From NCBI GenBank assembly GCA_029864165.1, contig JAOTTZ010000042.1, forward strand, positions 1 through 9,487: a DNA stretch of 9,487 nucleotides, in the 5' to 3' direction. Both the position numbers and the translations under genes were made by a program. The notes under the pieces were generated by a model, which was not told where the DNA came from, searched no databases, and was given only the letters and a program-made list of their open reading frames with translations. Below, one piece after another: positions 1 through 6,300 of this stretch. Origin of the DNA: Burkholderiaceae bacterium (lineage in GTDB: Bacteria; Pseudomonadota; Gammaproteobacteria; Burkholderiales; Burkholderiaceae_C). The stretch's first letter is position 1, and each line of letters starts with the position of its first letter.

Positions 1-175
1 TGCGTACACCGGGAACTTCTGCCTTCACGGTGTAGTTGCCTTCGTTTTCATTCAGGTCCACCCTGATCTGGGGCGCGCAGTCAGCCAACTCAGTTCGCCA
101 GGGGCGGAGAAAATGGCGGAACGCATCCTCGAAGGCTTCCCTTACAAGCAAATTTTTCACACGCAGGTCGTTCAT
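1..175 (-). CDS. Hsp20/alpha-crystallin small heat shock protein, N-terminal part
   Basis: The leftward frame starts at the ATG read at 175-173 and runs off the left edge, giving 58 residues. It begins MNDLRVKNLL. Residues 36-57 contain QIRVDLNENEGNYTVKAEVP followed by G, the first beta strands of an alpha-crystallin domain (the family pattern is a D-x-x-E/D stretch, then Y-x-V-x-A-x-x-P-G). Small heat shock proteins of this family are ATP-independent cytoplasmic holdases that bind unfolding proteins and pass them to DnaK or ClpB. The family is usually about 130-160 residues, so about 60% lies outside the window. An AAGGA sequence sits 7 bases before the ATG and supports this start. No convincing sigma-32 promoter is visible upstream. 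An 11-bp match to the end of the repeat at 2421-2684 lies at 191-201, in the leader. Confidence 0.85.
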   Translation of the reverse strand, partial: MNDLRVKNLLVREAFEDAFRHFLRPWRTELADCAPQIRVDLNENEGNYTVKAEVPGVR

Positions 176-237
176 GAATTGATCCTTGTTTAGAACCTAT
201 CCGCAAAAGCGAGAGAACCGCAATCCTGCATCGCGCT

Positions 238-288
238 CAGCGCTTGCTGGTCCGCAGGCCCAAGCGATCGGGCCTGCCCTACGCGCTG
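238..288. repeat. hairpin between hsp20 and the DUF2934 gene
   Basis: A perfect 8-bp stem, GCAGGCCC (254-261) with GGGCCTGC (270-277), encloses an 8-base loop. Outer arms CAGCGC (238-243) and GCGCTG (283-288) can extend it. It lies between two leftward genes, so it could end the DUF2934 transcript or fold in the hsp20 leader. No T-run follows on either strand, so it is not called an intrinsic terminator. Confidence 0.5.
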
Positions 289-298
289 CGCTTTGTGT

Positions 299-553
299 TC
301 AATGGGCCGACGACACCGACGCGGACGCGTCGGCGCCGTTGGTCAGCGACTGACCGTGCTGGGCTTCCGCTTGCAGCCAATCGTCCAGTTCATGGCCGTC
401 GGCCTGGCCGCGAGCTTCATAGAACGAGTAGGCAGCCTTGCGAATGGCCTCGTCATGCCCATCGCCGCTGGCGTGGGGTTGTACTTGGGCTGCGCCCACT
501 GTCTCCGTTGGCATTGGATGCGAGGTGTGAGACGTCGGTTGCTGGTGCTTCAT
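299..553 (-). CDS. DUF2934 family small protein
   Basis: This 84-residue leftward gene has a GGAGA sequence 6 bases before its ATG, which sets the start; the open frame runs back to 871 but that extension has no coding character. Residues 1-30 are rich in His, Pro, Thr and Gln and look disordered. Residues 34-67 (DEAIRKAAYSFYEARGQ followed by ADGHELDDWLQAEAQ) are a textbook DUF2934 motif: I-R-x-x-A-Y-x-x-(W/F/Y)-E-x-x-G-x-x-x-G-x-x-x-x-D-W-L-x-A-E. The tail is short and Ala/Ser-rich. The domain is a small helical module of unknown function, common in Proteobacteria as short stand-alone proteins. No signal peptide or membrane segment is seen. It shares direction with hsp20 downstream, with 123 bases between them, so co-transcription is possible but unproven. 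Confidence 0.82.
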   Translation of the reverse strand: MKHQQPTSHTSHPMPTETVGAAQVQPHASGDGHDEAIRKAAYSFYEARGQADGHELDDWLQAEAQHGQSLTNGADASASVSSAH

Positions 554-842
554 GTCGTATCTCCAAGATAGGCGAAAAACTTGTGAGTCTGATGTGCTAT
601 GGCCACAACCATGCACCTGATAAGTATTTGTCGGGCTCTCGACTGCCACATTGAGCTTCATCAACGTTTCTATAGATTGATCTCGGTGCCGAAGTCTTTC
701 TGACCACCGGCACCGTGGGCGGTTCCAATCTGGAGAAAAGTGGAATCTATTGCGCAATATCAACGACATGCGCGGCGCAACATCTAACCTGAAACAGGTG
801 CGGCGCAGGCTCGTGTGGGGCTCAGCTGCAAAGGGGTTTCCC
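554..842. other. intergenic region, no gene recognised
   Basis: This stretch lies between the start of the leftward DUF2934 gene and the promoter-like boxes of the rightward RNA candidate, so it should hold the DUF2934 promoter, though none stands out. A perfect 12-bp palindrome TATTGCGCAATA lies at 748-759 and could be an operator or chance. The leftward frame stays open here, but it has no recognisable protein sequence and no ribosome binding site. Confidence 0.5.
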
Positions 843-870
843 TTGAAGGGAAAGTTAATGGTGTTATGCA
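843..870 (+). promoter_or_regulatory. candidate sigma-70 promoter for the RNA at 877-972
   Basis: TTGAAG (843-848, 4 of 6 matches to TTGACA) is followed 16 bases later by TATGCA (865-870, 3 of 6 matches to TATAAT). Initiation would fall near 876-878, just ahead of the structured segment. The boxes are imperfect; position relative to the hairpin and terminator is the main support. Confidence 0.35.
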
Positions 871-876
871 CACCAT

Positions 877-972
877 GAGAGACGAAGACGCCCTCGAATC
901 AGTCGGGTTGTGAAATACCCGAGGGGGGTCTTCACCGGGCCCGCCCATCCGCAAGGGTTGGCGGGCCTTTTT
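877..972 (+). ncRNA. candidate structured small RNA or leader RNA
   Basis: About 95 nt lie between promoter-like boxes and an intrinsic terminator, with no open frame worth calling. The first half folds into a long hairpin: GAAGAC (884-889) pairs with GTCTTC (928-933), then after a one-against-two bulge CCCTCG (891-896) pairs with CGAGGG (920-925), and GGT (906-908) can pair with ACC (917-919). The second half is the terminator stem at 938-967. This is a typical two-hairpin small RNA layout. It could instead be a leader that attenuates the small membrane protein gene starting 135 bases further on. I do not recognise it as any known riboswitch or small RNA family. The pairing is seen directly; expression is inferred. 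Confidence 0.4.
938..972 (+). terminator. intrinsic terminator
   Basis: A perfect 8-bp G+C stem, GGCCCGCC (938-945) with GGCGGGCC (960-967), encloses a 14-base loop and is followed directly by TTTTT (968-972). The T-run fixes the direction as rightward. No protein gene lies just upstream on that strand, so it most likely ends the small RNA candidate. Confidence 0.75.
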
Positions 973-1106
973 ACTTCAAACAGGCATTGCGGGGCCGACC
1001 AGGTGCCAAGTGCCACGATAGAAGGAACCGCACGAGCGTCAAGACCGGGATCCTGCCACGGGATGTCCGCCGCCAACACCGACCAGCCATCCGCAGGGAG
1101 ATCATC

Positions 1107-1274
1107 ATGATTCGCAACCGACGTGCCAGGCGTATTCTGTCTATGCTGCTGATGGTATTGGGTGGCTCGTTGATGCTGCTGTCTACGTCAGTGGGGGCCG
1201 GACTCGTTGTCTTTGGCCTCGGGGTGCTGCTGGAGGTGGTCGGCTTGGCGCTGGAGCGTCGAGGCCCTGAATGA
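1107..1274 (+). CDS. small two-helix membrane protein of unknown function
   Basis: This 55-residue protein starts at an ATG with AGGGAG 6 bases upstream. Its N-terminus is strongly basic (MIRNRRARR), followed by hydrophobic segments at about residues 10-26 and 29-48 joined by a short STSVGAG turn, and it ends in a charged ERRGPE tail. The basic start suggests both termini lie in the cytoplasm with a hairpin through the inner membrane. No enzymatic motif is visible. The frame stays open upstream to 987 but that part has no hydrophobic pattern or ribosome site. The intrinsic terminator at 938-972 separates it from upstream transcription, so it needs its own promoter or readthrough. Length, ribosome site and composition make it a believable gene; the role is unknown. 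Confidence 0.65.
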   Translation: MIRNRRARRILSMLLMVLGGSLMLLSTSVGAGLVVFGLGVLLEVVGLALERRGPE

Positions 1275-1467
1275 GCTTTGTCGAATTGGCCTGAGCAAGA
1301 GGCTCAAGTCGGAGCTGGTACCTCTCTTGCCGCCTGCGATGCTGGCGATGCTGGTAGCCACTGGGCTGTGGGTGACGGCAACGTGATGACTGATACGGGT
1401 CACAAGCGCCTGCGTTAGCGGAATGTAGAGTAAGGCCGTCCACCTTCCTCTTGTTGCCACCACTGGG

Positions 1468-2049
1468 ATGCACGAACAAAGCACACCGCGCCCTCCACAA
1501 GCCCCAGCCGCTGACCCGGTATTCGTCGCGCGCGGCTTGAGCAAGGTCTACACGATGGGCGAAGTCCAGGTGCACGCGCTGCGCGGCGTGGACTTGGAGA
1601 TTTATGCGTCGGAGTTCGTCGTGTTACTGGGGCCGTCGGGCAGCGGCAAATCAACGCTGCTGAACATTCTGGGCGGCCTCGATACTCCCACCGCCGGCAC
1701 CGCGGTGTGGCGCGACCATGACCTCACGCACGCGGGCGAAGCCGAGTTGACGCGCTGCCGGCGCGAGCACGTCGGCTTTGTGTTTCAGTTCTACAACCTG
1801 ATCCCGTCGCTCACCGCGCGCGAGAATGGCCGTGTTGAACAACTGTCTCCGCAAGCAGTAGGCACATTCATTGAGGTGACCACGTTCGCTTTCTGTGAAG
1901 ACGCTGCACCTTTTATTGCCGATCAACACTCTTGCTGCACGTCACCGTTTGCCGGCGGTGCGCGGGCCGGTTGTCGACGTGCTCGGCGTCGCGCTGACCC
2001 AATTGGGCCCTGTGCCGAGCTGAAAGCTTCTAACTCTCAATGGTGCTAA
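1468..2049 (+). pseudogene. ABC transporter ATPase of the MacB/LolD type, truncated after the Q-loop
   Basis: Residues 18-120 are an ABC ATPase N-terminal half of the type that partners FtsX/MacB-like permeases: [23 protein letters not shown] with the A-loop Tyr28, Walker [10 protein letters not shown] at 55-63, [13 protein letters not shown], and a Q-loop [16 protein letters not shown] with Gln107. Similarity to the family stops at about residue 120 (position 1827). The remaining 73 residues of the open frame are Cys- and Arg-rich and unrelated. The LSGGQ signature, Walker B and switch His are all missing, and intact relatives are about 220-250 residues, so it cannot hydrolyse ATP as an ABC domain. 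No permease gene is nearby. The ribosome site before the ATG is weak. Loss by deletion or an old insertion at about 1825-1830 is the simplest reading. Confidence 0.75.
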
Positions 2050-2155
2050 AACGGCTATAGGATCAACTGAGTAAGGTGCCGAGTTTTTCGACCGCCGCAC
2101 CAAGTTGACACCTTCTACATCAAGGTCGAAGGATATAACTTACAGAAAGCGGGCC
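1828..2155. other. sequence after the ABC break, no intact gene
   Basis: Nothing here is clearly coding. A short rightward frame ending at the TGA at 2021-2023 contains [10 protein letters not shown], which faintly recalls a segment of ABC substrate-binding proteins, but it is too short to call. A leftward frame beginning near 1929 encodes no recognisable family. The octamer GTGCCGAG occurs twice about 64 bases apart near 2012 and 2076. This may be the scar of several deletions between the ABC fragment and the DUF2024 gene. Confidence 0.4.
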
Positions 2156-2419
2156 ATGCAAATTGCCGTATTCGATACCTACGTGCGCCGTCCTGACGGC
2201 CGCAGGATGCACTTTGACATCCTTGTTCCCAATACCAATAGAGACCAAGCCACGGTGACGGCGTTCGGCCGGGCATACCTGGCCTCGAAAAACATCCCGG
2301 CCGACACGCTGGTGAGCGAGGAATGCCGCTTCTGCCACTTCGAGTCAGCGTCGGCCGAGGTCGAGCAAGACATCCTCCGCGCGGGCTACAGCATTCTGGA
2401 AATGCAGAACTGCGATTGA
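2156..2419 (+). CDS. DUF2024 family protein
   Basis: This is a complete 87-residue protein beginning MQIAVFDTYVRRPDGRRMHF and ending ILRAGYSILEMQNCD. The opening F-D-T-Y-V, the M-H-F-D strand, and the central S-E-E-C-R-F-C-H block (residues 54-61) are hallmarks of DUF2024, a small cytoplasmic alpha/beta family of unknown function. The ATG at 2156 is chosen because family members start two to four residues before the F-D-T-Y motif; the frame is open upstream to a TTG at 2105. No good Shine-Dalgarno sequence precedes the ATG (GCGGG only), so translation may be weak. Cys57, Cys60 and His61 form a C-x-x-C-H motif, which together with Cys86 could bind metal. The stop lies one base before the inverted-repeat element at 2421. 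Confidence 0.85.
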   Translation: MQIAVFDTYVRRPDGRRMHFDILVPNTNRDQATVTAFGRAYLASKNIPADTLVSEECRFCHFESASAEVEQDILRAGYSILEMQNCD

Positions 2420-2420
2420 C

Positions 2421-2684
2421 AGAACCTACCTCACAATCTTTCACGTGTGCGACGGTGGCAATGCGGGATGCGATGCGAGAAGGCCTCGCTACCCATATCG
2501 GGCATATGGGTAGCGAGGCCGACGCTGCAGCGCGCCCGCATCGCCGCCGCCCCGAAGGGTTGTGGCCAAAATCGCCGCTGGCGGCGTTGCTTGCCTTGCG
2601 CATATTCCCGATATGGGCTGCGGCAGGCGCCTAGCCACCAGCGATTTTGGCCTCAACGCATTGCGCGATTGTGAGATAGGTTCT
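2421..2684. repeat. 264-bp inverted-repeat-bounded element with nested hairpins
   Basis: The ends are an 18-bp inverted repeat with one mismatch: AGAACCTACCTCACAATC (2421-2438) and GATTGTGAGATAGGTTCT (2667-2684). Inside are a perfect 17-bp hairpin at 2482-2520 and a second inverted pair GGCCAAAATCGC (2564-2575) with GCGATTTTGGCC (2641-2652). The motif CCCGATATGGG near 2608-2620 resembles, in inverse sense, the loop region of the first hairpin, so the two halves look distantly related. No coding sequence is convincing. It looks like a non-autonomous palindromic repeat or MITE-like unit. No obvious target duplication flanks it, and its right end touches the next element. Confidence 0.65.
2482..2520. 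repeat. perfect 17-bp hairpin
   Basis: GGCCTCGCTACCCATAT (2482-2498) and its exact complement (2504-2520) flank a 5-base loop, CGGGC. It lies inside the 264-bp element, 63 bases after the DUF2024 stop. It could act as a transcript end or stabiliser for that gene, but there is no T-run. A perfect stem of this length suggests recent origin or selection. Confidence 0.8.
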
Positions 2685-2686
2685 AG

Positions 2687-2845
2687 TAGTCCGTTTGACC
2701 AAAACCACTACATGAAACCGTGTCTTTTCCTGCCATGCGTCGTTGCATCCCCTCGCCGCACCACCAGTGCGGCTGCGGGTCTGCGCCTAGCCTGGCGAGA
2801 AAATCCATCGGTTTCATCATGCAATGGTTTTGATAAAACGGACTA
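2687..2845. mobile_element. 159-bp MITE-like element flanked by CTAG
   Basis: The ends are TAGTCCGTTT (2687-2696) and AAACGGACTA (2836-2845), and the inverted similarity continues inward for roughly 55-60 bases with small gaps (CAAAACCA, CATGA, AAACCG, TTTTC and GCCA blocks on both arms). CTAG stands at both outer edges (2683-2686 and 2846-2849), which fits a 4-bp target duplication of the YTAR type known for the IS5 group; because CTAG is itself a palindrome it could also be part of the terminal repeat. It has no coding capacity. The left CTAG overlaps the last bases of the 264-bp repeat, so insertion at or next to that repeat is likely. Confidence 0.6.
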
Positions 2846-3012
2846 CTAGTCTGGCTCCGCGCGCCGCGGATAAGCGATGCCTCGCCAGGGGTCAGTGAGA
2901 TTCGGGGCAAGGGCCACCGCCATCTCAAGTTTCGGATTGAAGGCAACGCTGAAACGCTGTTGTCGTCGTGCGCGTTTTGCTTTTGCGGTGAGCGAAACAA
3001 CGGAGGGCGACG

Positions 3013-3377
3013 ATGAAGCAACAAAGTCTTGCGATGGCGGCCGATCAAGGGGCGGGACTTGAGCGATACCGCAGGCCCACCAAACGAGATGGGTACTTCG
3101 CGATGAAACTGCACATCGGTGTGGACAACCAGACCGGGCCGGCGCACAGTGCGGTGCTCACCGCTGCCAATGTGCATGACAAGCATCCTTTGCCGGATCT
3201 GCTGCACGGAGTCGAGCGGCGTCTACGGGGACAGCGCCTACGCCAGCCAGAAGGAGCTGATCGCCCGCAAGGCGCCCCAGGCGAAGGACTTCACCAACGA
3301 GCGGGTGCGCTATTGGGGCGGCCAAGGTCGGCGGCAGTTCCGTAATCGTTGGGTGGATATGAACAGCTTGCGAAGGC
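3013..3377 (+). pseudogene. IS5-family transposase, internally deleted and frameshifted
   Basis: The gene keeps a native-looking start: GGAGG 7 bases before the ATG at 3013 and the family-like N-terminus MKQQSLAMAADQ, then ERYRRPTKRD. It then jumps directly to GYFAMKLHIGVDNQTG, which in intact relatives lies well over 100 residues further on, so the helix-turn-helix region and the first catalytic Asp are gone. The RNase-H-like strand SAVLTAANVHDKHPLPDLLHG follows, then a shift to the next frame at about 3218-3222 (consistent with loss of two bases in a CG run), then VYGDSAYASQKELIARKAPQ and AKDFTNERVR. A second deletion seems to join this to a degraded end (VRYWG). The insertion sequence boundaries are unclear; the preceding 2850-3012 probably includes its left leader, and its right edge stops at or just before the kinase stop codon. 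It cannot make an active enzyme. Confidence 0.75.
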
Positions 3378-6300
3378 TCACGATGTCGCTGTGTTCAGTG
3401 CTCCATGCAAGCTATCAGCGGCTTCGGCAAACTGCAGGTTGTTCACCTGATCGCGAATGTCGGCGAAGGCGTCGCGGCCTAATTTTTGCCGCAAATGCGG
3501 CGCTAGCTCTTTGAACTGCTCTAGCGCGCCAAGGTTTTGCTCGTTCAACATGGCCTCCAATGTGATCAGCTGCTGCGGGTCGAGCTCGCCCACAATCGGG
3601 TCGCCGGCGTCGGCTTCATCGGCCTGGAGTTGCACCAGCGCCGGCCCGGCGTGTAAGTGCAAGTCGTTGAGCTGGGCCTGCAGGGCCTTGACCAGCAGCA
3701 TGGCGTTGGCGTGGTCACCGTTGCTGCACACGGTTTCTGTTTCGCTGGCCAGCTTATAAATAGCCTGGGCGCCTAGCAAGCCTGCGCTTTCGCGCAGCTT
3801 GTGCATGCGTCGGGCGAGCGCTTGTAGCGCTGTCGTGTCGCCGGGTTCAGGCTGGTCGATGTCTTGGAACTCGTCGAGCAGCCATTTGAGCATTGTCTGA
3901 AACAGGCTCAAGTCGCCGCCCAGCCGCTGCGCGGCGTCTTTCGTATCGATGCCTTCGATGTGCGGCCAGCGGCTGGTGTTCGCCATCGCTGTTGGCGGGG
4001 ACGTGGGCCCCGCGTCGGCCAGCGTAACGCCTTGGTGCCGAACATGGCGCCGAATGCAAAGCACCAAGCCCATGGCGTCGAAGGGCTTGCTGATGAAGTC
4101 ATCCATTCCCGACTCGGCAGCGATCTGATGCTGGCTGGTCAACGCCCCAGCCGTTAGCGCGATGATCGGCAGATTCTTGAGCCCAAGCTCTTGGCGGATG
4201 CGGCGGGTAGCCTCGTGACCATCGAGCACGGGCATTTGCACGTCCATCAGCACGACATCGAAACCTGCGGGTGCCGCCCGCAATTGCTCGATCGCCTCTA
4301 AGCCGTTACCGGCCAGCCAGACATGCGCTTTGTGGCGCTGCAGAATGTGCCGTGCCACTTCCTGGTTGATGTCGCTGTCGTCGACGACCAATACTCGCAC
4401 TCCGTTCAAGTCGATCGCACCTTTCGCGCCTGACCCGACTTGCGTCGCGTGTAGCGCTGCGCGTGAGGCCAAGCCAAAAGGCATCTCCACCGAGAATTCG
4501 CTGCCGACACCAGGGATACTGACCATGCTGACCTCGCCCCCCATCAATGTGACGAGGTGTTTGACGATCGACAGCCCCAGACCGCTGCCGCCGAAACGCC
4601 TGGTGGTCGAAGCGTCGGCTTGAGCAAACGGCTCGAATAGCCTTCGCTGCATCTCGGGCGCCACGCCAATACCGCTGTCTTGCACCTCGAAGCGCAGCTT
4701 GACACCGTCGCCGGTGGCGCCGAGCCCGCGCACGCGCAGTTGCACGCTGCCACGTTCGGTGAACTTGATGGCATTGTTCAGCAAGTTGCTCAGCACCTGG
4801 GTCAGCCGCGCGGCGTCGCCTTGCACCGCCTCGGGAAGGTCGGTTTCAGTCTCCATGTTGCACGCTATGCCTTTGCTCTGAGCCTGAACCGAAAAAACTG
4901 AACGGAGGTCATCGAGCACCTGGCGCGGGTCGAACGGAGCCGACTCGACCTTCAGCTCACCGGCTTCGATCTTGGACAGGTCCAGCACGTCGTTAATCAC
5001 CGCGAGTAGCGACTTGCTGGCAATCTGGACCTTCGCCAACAAGGATGCCTGCTCAACGTTGAGCGCAGTCTGGTCAAGCATGTAAGTCAGGCCCATGACC
5101 GCATTCATCGGTGTGCGTATCTCGTGACTCATATTGGCTAAAAACATGCTCTTCGCCTGATTGGCCTTCTTGGCCTTGTGCACTGCTTCGCGCAACGATT
5201 GTTCAGTTTGCTTCTGACGCGTCACGTCTTGGGCCACGCCGAGGTAGCCAAAGAGCTGGCCGTCCTCGCCGCGCATCTCGGTCACGATGAGCGATACCGG
5301 GAGCCGACTGCCGTCCTTGCGGATGTAGGTCCATTCACGAGCCTCGCGCAGGGCCGATGGCTCGGTGAACACTTCAGTACCCTCGACCAAGTAGCCCAGT
5401 TCGGTACTCAGCGCTGCGGCTCGCGTGCTGATCTCTCCTGGATCGTGGATGAGCGCCGGGGTCGCCTTGCCCACAACTTCTTCGCTGGCATAGCCCAGCA
5501 TGCGCACCGCGCCGACGTTGAACACGCGTATTGTCAAATCGGGGGCGGTCGCAATGATCGCTACTTCCGACGCCGATTCAAGCACGGTCTGCAGCAAGGA
5601 AGACGTGGCCAACAGCTGGAGTTCGGACTCCTTGCGTTTGGTGATGTCGAGGTTGACTCCAATCATCCGGATTGGTTTTCCCTCTGCATCGTGTTCTGAG
5701 CGAGCCGCGGCGCGGATATGTCGCACCACCCCGTCGGGGTGGACGATTCTGAATTCCGTATTGAAATCGGCGCCACGTTCGATCGCTTCGGCGATTTCGC
5801 GCTCGCAGCGCGCACGATCGTCTGCGTGCAAGCTGGTCGACCACAGGGTGTACGGCAACATGCCTTCCGCTCGCGTGCGCCCATAGAGTTGGAACATCCG
5901 GTCGTCCCAGTTGAGAGACTGGTTGGCGAGATCCCACTCCCAAACACCGAGGCGAGCAGCGTCGGCAGCAAGAGCAAAGCGCGCCGTTGTTCGTGTCAGT
6001 TCGGTGACGTCGTGCAACATTGAAAAGATGCCACGCACCACACCGTCAACCACATCCGGCATGTAGTTCACCATAGCGTGCTTGGGATCTCCCCCAGCAC
6101 CCAAAGGCACGCTGGTTTCGAGAAAGGTTTGGTCTTGGCCATTCAACGCCGCTTGTAAATAGGATCTGCTGCGCTCGTAGGATGCGTCCCCAATCAGCTC
6201 GCGTATGTGCATTCCAGGCACGCGATCGACTTCAACGCCATACCAGGCCTTATGGGCCCGGTTGGCCATCTGGTTGATCAGATCACGGCTCCAATACGCC

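Noticed and set aside
554..871. Leftward extension of the DUF2934 frame to 871
   Set aside because: The added 106 residues have no family similarity, and a good ribosome site sits directly before the ATG at 553.
2105..2139. TTGACA and TATAAC as a promoter for the DUF2024 gene
   Set aside because: The two boxes are 23 bases apart, too far for sigma-70; no better-spaced partner was found for either.
2324..2338. C-x-x-C-H motif in the DUF2024 protein as a cytochrome c haem site
   Set aside because: The motif belongs to the conserved S-E-E-C-R-F-C-H block of DUF2024, and the protein has no signal peptide for export to the haem-attachment machinery.
2683..3207. Leftward 174-residue frame across the MITE and transposase relic
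   Set aside because: It reads through inverted repeats and the antisense of recognisable transposase codons, so it is not an independent gene.
5178..5699. Long rightward open frame opposite the kinase
   Set aside because: It is antisense to well-conserved PAS and kinase-linker coding sequence; open antisense frames are expected at this G+C content.
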